The notes under the pieces were generated by a model that was given only the letters and a program-made list of their open reading frames with translations, did no database searches and had not been told where the DNA came from. The position numbers and the translations under genes were made by a program. Below, piece by piece: positions 10,062-17,238 of a stretch of 64,000 nucleotides of DNA (position 1 is the first letter of the stretch; every line of letters starts with the position of its first letter). Source of the DNA: Kineosporia babensis (GTDB lineage: Bacteria > Actinomycetota > Actinomycetes > Actinomycetales > Kineosporiaceae); NCBI RefSeq assembly GCF_021129305.1, contig NZ_JAJOMB010000004.1:124001-188000 (forward strand), in the 5' to 3' direction.

Positions 10062-10428
10062 AATCAGCTGCCACGCTCACGTATTCGTCTTCTCCCCAGC
10101 CGAGGTTGCCGGAGTGCGCCCAGACCACCGGCGCGTTCTCAGTGCTGCTGCTGGTGATGGCACGCAGGTCCAGCGCGAAGAAGCCGCCTCCACCATCGAG
10201 CGCGAACGGCCAGGCACCGGGCATGTAGATCCCGAACTCATAGGTCTCGTAGAAGCCGGCCATCTGCTCGGGAGAGCCGAGCAGGCCGAGCTCTGCCGAC
10301 TCCAGCCCGGACGGCAACGCCCCGGGATCCAGCGTAACCAGGCCAACACCTTCGGCGAGCAGGTCGGCCAGCGCTGAGGGGAGCATGGGCTGCCCAGGCG
10401 AGGGCGTCGACGCGGTCGGATACTCCAT
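10033..10428 (-). CDS. SMI1/KNR4 (SUKH)-like protein
   Basis: 131 residues. The core YEFGIYMPGAWPFALDGGGG is followed by FFALDLR and the C-terminal [22 protein letters not shown], which match the SUKH beta-sheet core and closing helix. SUKH proteins commonly act as immunity proteins for polymorphic toxins, but stand-alone copies are frequent and mostly uncharacterised. No toxin gene lies nearby. The assignment rests on motif resemblance only. Confidence 0.65.
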   Translation of the reverse strand: MEYPTASTPSPGQPMLPSALADLLAEGVGLVTLDPGALPSGLESAELGLLGSPEQMAGFYETYEFGIYMPGAWPFALDGGGGFFALDLRAITSSSTENAPVVWAHSGNLGWGEDEYVSVAADFNQLLAACR

Positions 10429-10539
10429 GCGGCCTACCGTAGACGACTGCTACCCCGCCAACGTCAGCCGCGGGGGTCTTCGGATTGTATTACTGGCAGG
10501 GCCTGGTTCGGCTCGCAGGAGCGAAATTACCTTCGAGCC

Positions 10540-12015
10540 ATGGAACTTCTCCCCTCAGAAGACACTACGTCCGAACTCCTGCATTACGAACGGCTTTTCA
10601 TCGGCGGCCGGTGGACGCTCCCCTCGAGCGATGCCACCATCACGGTGATCGCGGCCGGCACCGGCGAAATCGCCGGACGGGTGCCGGAAGCCGTGGAGGC
10701 GGACATCGACGCCGCCGTGAGCGCCGCCCGCCAGGCTTTCGACGACCCGGCCGGCTGGTCCACCTGGAACCCGGCCCGCCGCGCCGAGGCTCTGGAGAGC
10801 CTGGTCCGCGAGTTGCAGTCCCGCGGACCGGCCATGATCGAGCGTCTGGCCCTGCAGAACGGAATGCCGGTCACCATTGGCCAGGCCGAAACCGAGTTCC
10901 CGCTGGCCGTTCTGCGGCACTCCATCGACCTGGCCCGCAACACCCCGGCCGAGCAGCAGCAGCCCCACACCTTCGGCGGCACCTCCACGGTACGCCGCCG
11001 GCCACTCGGCGTGGTTGCTGCCATCACCCCCTGGAACTTCCCGCAGATTCTCGCCTCCTTCAAGTACGCAGCCGCGCTCGCCGCCGGATGCACCGTGGTG
11101 CTCAAACCCTCGCCGGAGTCAGTGCTGGACGCGATGCTGCTGGCGGAGGCCGTCGAAGCCTCCGACATCCCCGACGGCGTCTTCAACGTCGTGCCCGGTG
11201 GACGGGAGGCAGGCGCCCATCTGGTGGTGCATCCCGACGTCGACAAGGTCGCCTTCACCGGGTCCACCCCGGCCGGGCGCCAGATCGCCGAGACGGCCGG
11301 GCGCCTGCTGCGGCCGGTCACGCTCGAACTGGGCGGAAAGTCGGCGGCGATCATCCTGGAGGACGCCGACCTGGACCTCAGCCGGATCGCTGACGATCTG
11401 TACGCCGCCACCCTGATGAACAGCGGCCAGACCTGCTACATCGCCACCCGCATCCTGGCTCCCCGCTCGCGCTACGAGGAGGTCGTGGACACCTTCGCCC
11501 GGTTCGTGAGCTCGCTGAAGGTGGGCGATCCGCGGGACCCCGCGACCCAGGTGGGCCCGGTGATCACCGAGACCCACCGGGAGCGGGTCGAGAGCTTCAT
11601 CGCCAAGGGGATCAGCGAAGGCGCACGCCTGGTGGCCGGCGGTGGACGCCCGGCCGGCCGGGACCGCGGCTGGTTCCTCGAACCCACCCTCTTCGCCGAC
11701 GTCGACAACCGTTCCGCCCTGGCCCAGGAAGAGGTCTTCGGGCCGGTGCTGACGATCACTCCCTACACCGACGTCGAGGACGCGATCCGGCTGGCGAACG
11801 AATCCGACTACGGCCTCGGCGGTTCGGTCTGGACCCAGAATCTCGAACTGGGCATGGAGGTCGCCCGGCGGGTCCGGACCGGAACCATCGGCGTCAACCG
11901 CTACTTCGTCGACCCGGGTGCCCCGTTCGGCGGCGTCAAGTCGAGCGGTCTGGGCCGGGAACTGGGCCCGGACGCCCTCCAGCCCTACCAGGAACTCCAG
12001 ACCATCTATTCCTGA
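10540..12015 (+). CDS. NAD(P)-dependent aldehyde dehydrogenase
   Basis: 491 residues. Conserved landmarks are the oxyanion/cofactor motif ITPWNFP, KPSPES, FTGSTPAGR, the general base Glu263 in LELGGKS and the catalytic Cys299 in NSGQTCYI. EEVFGPVLTI follows near the end. The C-terminal PFGGVKSSGLGRELG is typical of broad-range class 1/2 ALDHs. The MFS gene 77 bp downstream is co-directional, and the gap contains a strong hairpin. Substrate unknown. Confidence 0.93.
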   Translation: MELLPSEDTTSELLHYERLFIGGRWTLPSSDATITVIAAGTGEIAGRVPEAVEADIDAAVSAARQAFDDPAGWSTWNPARRAEALESLVRELQSRGPAMIERLALQNGMPVTIGQAETEFPLAVLRHSIDLARNTPAEQQQPHTFGGTSTVRRRPLGVVAAITPWNFPQILASFKYAAALAAGCTVVLKPSPESVLDAMLLAEAVEASDIPDGVFNVVPGGREAGAHLVVHPDVDKVAFTGSTPAGRQIAETAGRLLRPVTLELGGKSAAIILEDADLDLSRIADDLYAATLMNSGQTCYIATRILAPRSRYEEVVDTFARFVSSLKVGDPRDPATQVGPVITETHRERVESFIAKGISEGARLVAGGGRPAGRDRGWFLEPTLFADVDNRSALAQEEVFGPVLTITPYTDVEDAIRLANESDYGLGGSVWTQNLELGMEVARRVRTGTIGVNRYFVDPGAPFGGVKSSGLGRELGPDALQPYQELQTIYS

Positions 12016-12025
12016 TCCCCGCCCG

Positions 12026-12067
12026 CCCGGCCGGGTGAGGCCCCGCCCGGGCCCTCACCCGGCCGGG
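12026..12067 (+). terminator. GC-rich hairpin between ALDH and MFS genes
   Basis: Perfect 15-bp inverted repeat: arm CCCGGCCGGGTGAGG at 12026-12040, its complement at 12053-12067, and a 12-nt GC-rich loop. There is no T-tract. It starts 10 bp after the ALDH stop, so it could terminate or attenuate read-through into the MFS gene. Confidence 0.6.
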
Positions 12068-12092
12068 CCCCACCAATCCTGGAGAATCTTCC

Positions 12093-13331
12093 GTGCCCTC
12101 CTCAAAAACCCGTTCTGGCACCGCTTTCGCCGTCATTGCCTCGGCGATCGTCATCACCGCCTTCGCCTCGGGCGCCCCGTCTCCCCTGTACCCGATCTAC
12201 CAGGAACTCTGGGAGTTCTCAGCGCTGACCCTGACCGCAATCTTCGCGGTCTACGTCGGCGCCATGCTGATCACCCTGCTCACCATGGGCAGCCTGTCCG
12301 ACCAGATCGGACGGCGTCCGGTGCTCATCACTTCGATGCTCTTGCTGGGCATCTCGATGATCGTGCTGGCCACCGCGGGCGGGGTGAGCGCGCTCGTGCT
12401 GGGTCGCATCCTCCAGGGCCTGGCCACCGGTGCACTGCTGGGAACGCTCAGCGCCACCGTGGTCGATCTCCAGCCGAGCCGGCGGGCCGGCGCCCTGGTG
12501 AACACCACGGCCATGGTGTTCGGCCTGGGCCTGGGTGTCGCCGCCACCGCGGCACTGGTCGAGTTCGGACCCGCTCCTCGTCATCTGGTTTTCGTCCTGC
12601 TGGTCTCGCTCCTGATCATCGGGATCGTCGCAACTGCGACCCTGGTGCCGGAGACGTCCTCGCGCCGCGGAATTTCCTCTCTGGGAGAAGCCCTCGGCAT
12701 CATGGCCCCGAGAATGTCGGTGCACCCCGAGGTTCGGGCCGCTTTCGCCGCCGGTGTTCCCGTTCTGGTCGCCACCTGGGCGCTCGGCGGGCTCAACCTG
12801 TCCCTGGGTTCCTCCATCGCCCGTCAGGTTCTCGAGATCACGAACGTCGCCGTCGTGGGCCTGCTCCTGTCGACCTTCTTCTTCGTCTCAGCGATCACCG
12901 CGCTGATCTCCAGCGGCCGCCGGCCGGTTGCGCTGCCGGCCAGCCTGGCACTGCTGATGATCGGCCTCGGCGTTCAGCTCGCCGGAACCCTTCAGGCCTC
13001 GGCCTTCGGCTACGTCGTCGGGCTCTTCCTCACCGGCACCGGATTCAGCACGGCCTACGGCGGAGTCGTCGCTTCGCTGTCCCACGTGCCGGCCAGCGCC
13101 CGCGGCCAGCTCTTCTCCGTGCTGTACACCGTCTCCTACCTGGCGTTCAGCGTTCCCGCCGTCGCCGGTGGGCTGGCCGTCGACGCCTACGGCCTGCGGC
13201 ACGCCACCTACGGCTACATCGCGTTCGTGATGCTGATGGTATTCCTGGCCGGGACCTTTCACCTTGCGCGCCGCCGGAACCGCCCCGCGGAAATCCCCGA
13301 TCCCTCGCACCTGGCGGCTGCCCGCGAGTGA
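12093..13331 (+). CDS. MFS transporter
   Basis: 412 residues with 12 predicted membrane segments. Motif A is GSLSDQIGRRPVL between TM2 and TM3. The start is GTG preceded by GGAGA at 12081. SAPSPLYPIYQ in TM1 recalls the proton-linked MFS group annotated as drug or metabolite exporters in actinomycetes. It may be co-transcribed with the aldehyde dehydrogenase. Ligand not predictable. Confidence 0.85.
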   Translation: MPSSKTRSGTAFAVIASAIVITAFASGAPSPLYPIYQELWEFSALTLTAIFAVYVGAMLITLLTMGSLSDQIGRRPVLITSMLLLGISMIVLATAGGVSALVLGRILQGLATGALLGTLSATVVDLQPSRRAGALVNTTAMVFGLGLGVAATAALVEFGPAPRHLVFVLLVSLLIIGIVATATLVPETSSRRGISSLGEALGIMAPRMSVHPEVRAAFAAGVPVLVATWALGGLNLSLGSSIARQVLEITNVAVVGLLLSTFFFVSAITALISSGRRPVALPASLALLMIGLGVQLAGTLQASAFGYVVGLFLTGTGFSTAYGGVVASLSHVPASARGQLFSVLYTVSYLAFSVPAVAGGLAVDAYGLRHATYGYIAFVMLMVFLAGTFHLARRRNRPAEIPDPSHLAAARE

Positions 13332-13386
13332 CGCCGATCCAGACCGACAACGCCATCAGGCGACGGATCACTCCAAACAGAAGAGA

Positions 13387-13413
13387 GGCCGGGCCGACAC
13401 TGTCGGCCCGGCC
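13387..13413. terminator. Bidirectional terminator hairpin
   Basis: 13-bp arms GGCCGGGCCGACA (13387-13399) and complement (13401-13413) with one central base. It lies between the converging MFS and RidA-family genes and so probably stops both transcripts. Confidence 0.75.
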
Positions 13414-13466
13414 AGCTGTTCATCGACCAGATCGTCACTGTGAGGATGGACGGAACCCGTTGTCCG

Positions 13467-13877
13467 TCAGTCGAGGACGGCTTCAGTCTCCAGCTCGACC
13501 ATCACATCCGGTTCGTAGAGGGACTGCACGCCGATCAGCGAGGTCGGCGGCAGCGGGGACGGAAGGCCGATCTCCGCGGCCACCGACTCGATGCCGGCCA
13601 TGAAGTCACCCATCTTCTCCGGCTGCCAGTCGGCCACGAAGAACCGCATCCGGGTGACGTCGGCGAAAGCCGCCCCGACGCCCTCCAGCCCGATCTTGGT
13701 GTTGCGCAGAACCTGAGCGACCTGGCCGGCCAGATCGCCTGTCGCCACGGCATTCCCGTCCGTGTCGCGGGCGACCTGCCCGGCAATCTGGACAGTTCGG
13801 GATCCGGTGCCGATCGAGACATGGTGGTACGGAACGGGCGTCCACATTCCGGGGGGAGTGGTGAGAAGTACTGACAT
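13467..13877 (-). CDS. RidA/YjgF family protein
   Basis: 136 residues from the ATG at 13877, which has GGAAAGG upstream; an in-frame ATG ten codons earlier lacks one. The sequence has QIAGQVARDTDGN, the VTRMRFFVAD strand and the C-terminal PPTSLIGVQSLYEPDVMVELE of Rid proteins. Canonical RidA deaminates reactive enamine/imine intermediates. The catalytic Arg (usually R105 in an R-P/V context) is not obvious here because the segment reads SLIGVQSL, so this is probably a non-archetypal Rid subfamily. It is transcribed divergently from an HxlR regulator, 73 bp away. Confidence 0.85.
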   Translation of the reverse strand: MSVLLTTPPGMWTPVPYHHVSIGTGSRTVQIAGQVARDTDGNAVATGDLAGQVAQVLRNTKIGLEGVGAAFADVTRMRFFVADWQPEKMGDFMAGIESVAAEIGLPSPLPPTSLIGVQSLYEPDVMVELETEAVLD

Positions 13878-13911
13878 GGTGTTCCTTTCCCTTGTGCGGT
13901 TCCCCATGTGT

Positions 13912-13947
13912 ACCTAGTTCCCGAAAGGCGTTTCAACGAGACTAGGT
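13912..13947. promoter_or_regulatory. Inverted repeat in RidA/HxlR intergenic region, candidate HxlR operator
   Basis: ACCTAGT at 13912-13918 and ACTAGGT at 13941-13947 face each other across 22 bp in the 73-bp divergent gap. The second arm ends 3 bp before the HxlR start. The position suits an autoregulatory operator controlling both genes. The sequence core recurs in the double palindrome at 15957-15997. Confidence 0.5.
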
Positions 13948-13950
13948 GTC

Positions 13951-14328
13951 ATGGACTACACCACCCACCCCGAACTCCTCGAGGTCCAGGCACCGCATCG
14001 TGAACTCCTGGACCAGGTTCTGGACAAATGGTCCCTGCGGGTGCTCGACGAACTGTGCGGACAGCCCATGCGCTTCAACGAACTGCGCCGGGCGATCCCC
14101 GCGGTGGGGCAGAAATCGCTGACGACCACCCTGCGACGACTGGAACGCAACGGGATGATCGAGCGTGTCGTGCTCGAGACGCGTCCCGTTGCGGTCGAGT
14201 ACCGAGTCGCGCCCATCGGAGACACCCTGAACATCCTGGTCGACGGGCTACTGCGGTGGACGACCGAGGTACTGCCGCACGTCGAGCAGGCCCGAGAACG
14301 CTTCGACACCGCCAACGATCTGTTGTGA
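13951..14328 (+). CDS. HxlR family winged-helix transcriptional regulator
   Basis: 125 residues comprising a single HxlR/DUF24 winged helix: WSLRVLDELCGQPMRFNELRR, then GQKSLTTTLRRLERNGMIER and the wing VEYRVAPIGDTL. Redox-sensing members have a Cys near residue 6-15; here the N-terminus lacks it and the only Cys is in the helix segment DELCGQ. The usual target is the divergent neighbour, here the RidA-type gene. Confidence 0.92.
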   Translation: MDYTTHPELLEVQAPHRELLDQVLDKWSLRVLDELCGQPMRFNELRRAIPAVGQKSLTTTLRRLERNGMIERVVLETRPVAVEYRVAPIGDTLNILVDGLLRWTTEVLPHVEQARERFDTANDLL

Positions 14329-14448
14329 GGTCGCCAAGATCGGGGAGCAGTACTCCCTGCACCAGGAACTGGACTACCCGCGACTACGTTCGGCGCTGGT
14401 GAGTGCCGCGGAGGTTTCGTACTGAGCCATTGACGCGGTCACCCGAAG

Positions 14449-15264
14449 CTACAGCAGGCCGTCCTTGGCTGCCTGATAGACGGTGCGGACGGTGGGTTCG
14501 TAGCCGAGGCTGCGGGCCAGGGAGCCGTCGAGACTTCCCGTGTAGGGGTCGGTGACCGGCTCGGCGGACTCGGGGTAGTGCGCGCCGACGACTTGGGCGA
14601 TCTCGTGCAAGGTGGTCGGCAGGTCGTCGACGATGTTCACCGTGCGGCCGTCGAAAACTCCTGTCAGGGCGAGATTCACGGCAGTGGCGATGTCGCGGTG
14701 GTGAACCAGGCTCATCGGCTGGGCCGGGTGCCAGTTCCAGCCACCCAGCAGCTTCGGCGCTGATTCGAGGTGGCCGTCCTGGTCGCCGTAGACGAATCCG
14801 AAGCGCAGGACGTTCCAGGTCAGGCCGCTCTCCCGCAGCTCCTTCTCGGCGACGACCTTGGCAGCTGGGTAGGGCATGGCGGGGTTGGTGGGGTCGTCCT
14901 CACGGGCCGGGTGGGTGAGCTGGTGGTCGTAGACCAGTCCGGTGCTGGCCATGATGACGCGGGCCTGCGGGGACTGGTTCTTGACGGCCTCGATGAGATT
15001 GTGGGTGGCCTCGATGTTGGCCCGCCGGATGAGGTCCGGGTCAGGGGTGCGCAGGACCGCGGCGAGATGAACGACGGCGGTGATGCCTTCGGTGGCCTCG
15101 ACCAGGCAGGCCGGCTCGAGCAGGTCGCCTTCGACGGCCTCGACGCCTTCAGGAGCTTGCTGGCCGGCTCGGACCAGGGCCCGCACGTCATGTCCGGCGC
15201 CGAGCAGGCGCGGCAGAAGGCGGGTGCCGACAAGGCCGGTGGCTCCGGTGACCAAAATCGTCAT
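14449..15264 (-). CDS. NAD(P)-dependent epimerase/dehydratase family oxidoreductase (extended SDR)
   Basis: 271 residues. N-terminal dinucleotide motif TGATGLVGTRLLPRLL (GxxGxxG), then VVHLAAVL and a serine region STGLVYDH. The expected catalytic YxxxK is YPAAKVVAEKEL (Tyr-Pro-Ala-Ala-Lys). These extended SDRs act on nucleotide sugars or other carbonyls. It is the second gene of a MarR-SDR operon (22-bp gap). Substrate unknown. Confidence 0.88.
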   Translation of the reverse strand: MTILVTGATGLVGTRLLPRLLGAGHDVRALVRAGQQAPEGVEAVEGDLLEPACLVEATEGITAVVHLAAVLRTPDPDLIRRANIEATHNLIEAVKNQSPQARVIMASTGLVYDHQLTHPAREDDPTNPAMPYPAAKVVAEKELRESGLTWNVLRFGFVYGDQDGHLESAPKLLGGWNWHPAQPMSLVHHRDIATAVNLALTGVFDGRTVNIVDDLPTTLHEIAQVVGAHYPESAEPVTDPYTGSLDGSLARSLGYEPTVRTVYQAAKDGLL

Positions 15265-15286
15265 GGTGGTTCTTCTTTCTGGAGGT

Positions 15287-15751
15287 TCAATCGGTTTTGT
15301 TCAGCCGTTCAGTCGCGGTCCGCAGAACGCGCAGGGTGGTGGCCAGGTCGTCCTGATCCACCCCGGCGAACGCAACGGCGAGAATGTGCTCGATGGGGTT
15401 GGGCAGCTCTTCCCACAGCCGTGCGCCCTCAGGCGTGAGACTGACAATGCGCTGGCGCTGATCGCCTGGACCAGTTTCCTGGCCGATGAGGCCTTTTCGG
15501 ACCAGGGTCGCGACGATGCCGCTCATGCTGGCGCGCTCGATGTCCAGGAGCCGGACCAGATCCCGCTGCGGAGTCGGGCCCTGATGGGCCAGGTGATGCA
15601 GCACGTACCACTGCGTGGAACCCAAGCTGTAGGGCCGTAGAACGGAATCGATCATGGCGCGGCTGGCGAAGTAGTACTTCTTCGCCCAGGCGCCGACCGA
15701 GTCGTGCTCGACGGGCTCGCTGTGTTCACTGTGTTTCGGTTCGCTGACCAC
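15287..15751 (-). CDS. MarR family transcriptional regulator
   Basis: 154 residues. The wHTH is QRDLVRLLDIERASMSGIVATLVRKGLIG, followed by the wing GDQRQRIVSLTPEGARLWE, a classical MarR signature. It starts at GTG. It is first in an operon with the SDR gene and probably regulates it. A TTG/CAA-ended imperfect palindrome lies just upstream of its start. Confidence 0.92.
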   Translation of the reverse strand: MVSEPKHSEHSEPVEHDSVGAWAKKYYFASRAMIDSVLRPYSLGSTQWYVLHHLAHQGPTPQRDLVRLLDIERASMSGIVATLVRKGLIGQETGPGDQRQRIVSLTPEGARLWEELPNPIEHILAVAFAGVDQDDLATTLRVLRTATERLNKTD

Positions 15752-15759
15752 CGGCAGAT

Positions 15760-15779
15760 ATTGCTAGGGACCATACAAT
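15760..15779. promoter_or_regulatory. Imperfect palindrome upstream of the MarR gene
   Basis: The 20 bp begin ATTGC and end ACAAT, with 6 of 10 paired positions matching. They lie 9 bp upstream of the MarR start. MarR proteins usually bind such ATTG-N-CAAT palindromes near their own start. Weak but well placed. Confidence 0.4.
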
Positions 15780-15956
15780 CGAGTCAAGGTCAGCAGCATG
15801 GTTCGACCACCTCCTTCATTCCTCCTGGCATGGATCAGGGCCGACGGAGCGGCCGTGATCGCGCCCCCGATCTGGGGTCAGTGCAACCTGAACGAGTGGT
15901 CGGCGAGGCTCTTGCCCGCAATGGGACGTGGACCCGGGGTCACCCGATGCAGCTTT

Positions 15957-15997
15957 GCTAGGTACCTAACGGAAATCAATCCTGTTAGGTACCTAGC
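15957..15997. promoter_or_regulatory. Double TAGGTACCTA palindrome, candidate regulator binding site
   Basis: GCTAGGTACCTAAC at 15957-15970 and its exact reverse complement at 15984-15997, separated by 13 bp. Each 14-bp arm contains a 10-bp palindrome TAGGTACCTA, so the structure is symmetric at two scales, as for two dimers bound side by side. It lies 69 bp upstream of the Uma2 remnant and 206 bp from the MarR gene. Confidence 0.6.
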
Positions 15998-16065
15998 GAT
16001 CTGTCAAGCCGGACGACTCGTCGCAGTATCGTGCCGTTGGGTAGCCGATCGATCAGGAGGTGCGG

Positions 16066-16375
16066 ATGACCACTGAGATGGTCGCGCCGGCCTGGACGCA
16101 TGAGCAGGTCACGGCCGACCAGTACGCGACCTGAACGCCAGAGCACCGTCCGGCCCGCCTGTCGGCGAATGCCCTGGACGTAGTGACAGGCCCAGACTGG
16201 AGCGCCGACACCGACTTCGATGTACGTCTGCAGGACCTTTCGCTCAACAACCGCCGCCCGAACGTCACCGTGCACCGGTCCGAGACCATCGGCATCAGCC
16301 CCACCACCCCGAACACGTCCTCCGCGTGGTCGAAGCGGCCTCCCCGGTCCGGAAACCACCGGCCGCATCAATAGG
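16066..16375 (+). pseudogene. Decayed Uma2 family (PD-(D/E)XK-like) endonuclease remnant
   Basis: An ATG with an AGGAGG site at 16055-16060 opens MTTEMVAPAWTHEQVTADQY, the usual Uma2 N-terminus, and stops after 22 codons. The same frame resumes further on with LDVVTGPDWSADTDFDV and VRLQDLSLNNRRPNVTVHRS, matching the Uma2 core where RRPDV(T/V)V carries the metal-binding Asp (Asn here). PEHVLRVVEAASP then appears in the second frame and PETTGRINR in the third. So there is a premature stop, an internal deletion of roughly 40 codons, at least two frameshifts and a lost C-terminus. Uma2 proteins are restriction-like nucleases of mostly unknown role, highly duplicated in actinomycetes. Non-functional. 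Confidence 0.8.
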
Positions 16376-16387
16376 GATTGGGTTTTA

Positions 16388-16921
16388 ATGATTCCCTTGA
16401 ACGAACTTGCACAAATGAAGCCACTAACTCTTGCCCGCGCCCTCGACTCCCGTCAATCCAGCAGCAAAGATATCGACAAACAAGAGCATCTGGCGCTCGT
16501 TCAATTAATCACGGCTCGAACGATCTCCGTAGCCGATCAAATAAAGCCTGCAGAGCTTGCGCAACTTTGGACGGCTTCCATGAGTACCCTGAAGGCAGCC
16601 GAAGAGGTTGGCGTCCTTACGACAGAGGAGGGAATCATCCGCCGCCTAAATTTCATCGCCGCCCTCCTTTTGAAGCTTCCTGCACCTACCGTTGCGCAGA
16701 TCACAAACGTCAACGAAGTCGTGGATTCCGGACTTCGCCAGATTCCGGTGTCCATCGAGGATGCGCGTGACCTGGCACCAATCTGGCGCGAATTGGAGAT
16801 TGCTCAGATCAGAACTTTGAGGTCGGCCAAAAACCTTCTCACGCCCATGCTTTTGATTAAGCGCAAATTGCCCAACGCTCGCCTTTCGGGCTGGGAAGAA
16901 GTCTTTCCCCTATTACCTTGA
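16388..16921 (+). CDS. Hypothetical protein, low-GC orphan
   Basis: 177 residues, no family recognised. The sequence reads as mostly helical and leucine/alanine rich, without signal peptide, membrane segment or catalytic motif; it ends GWEEVFPLLP. Base use differs sharply from the neighbours: GC is close to 50 percent, with frequent AT-ending codons such as TTA, AAA and ATA, pointing to recent horizontal transfer. There is only a weak purine-rich ribosome site before ATG 16388, and ATG 16415 is an alternative start. It follows directly on the Uma2 remnant, so the area looks like a small insertion scar. Confidence 0.65.
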   Translation: MIPLNELAQMKPLTLARALDSRQSSSKDIDKQEHLALVQLITARTISVADQIKPAELAQLWTASMSTLKAAEEVGVLTTEEGIIRRLNFIAALLLKLPAPTVAQITNVNEVVDSGLRQIPVSIEDARDLAPIWRELEIAQIRTLRSAKNLLTPMLLIKRKLPNARLSGWEEVFPLLP

Positions 16922-17238
16922 CGCCCTTTTGCAGAAGCATCGGTGTTGTGGTTTCTGCATCAAGCAGCCCATGAGGCCAAGGTCTGCACCCTCAATACAG
17001 ACGACTTCTGCGACGTGGCCCGCTTCGATCAAGGACATGCTCACCTGGTTCATGCAGGTGTGCACTGCTTGGTGGGGGTGGCACCTGCGACGTGTGGTCC
17101 AGCCACCCGAACTGATCACCGGTGCGTCCACGGACTCGGCCGTACGGCCGAGTCCCGCCGGTAGCCCGTTCTCCTGGGACGACGGGGCGACTACCTTCCA
17201 GAGGCGTTCCAGAAACGTCTTTGATCGGGGTTACCAGC
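16922..17238. other. Non-coding stretch upstream of the subtilase gene
   Basis: No gene recognised. Short open frames here do not resemble any family. It contains one perfect 24-bp palindrome (17132-17155), listed separately, and presumably the subtilase promoter. Confidence 0.5.
17132..17155. terminator. Perfect 24-bp palindrome upstream of the subtilase
   Basis: Arm GGACTCGGCCGT (17132-17143) followed directly by its complement (17144-17155). It could be the terminator of the preceding low-GC gene, 211 bp after its stop, or an operator for the protease gene, 84 bp before its start. Confidence 0.45.

Larger units (their letters stand above)
15752..16065. other. Non-coding stretch upstream of the MarR gene and the Uma2 remnant
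   Basis: No convincing gene on either strand. It holds the MarR-proximal palindrome and the TAGGTACCTA double palindrome. It probably carries the leftward MarR promoter and the promoter of the decayed Uma2 gene. Confidence 0.6.

Noticed and set aside
16943-17164. Short frame beginning MLWFLHQAAHEAKV, thought to be a toxin or nuclease remnant
   Set aside because: No motif could be matched with confidence and there is no ribosome site.
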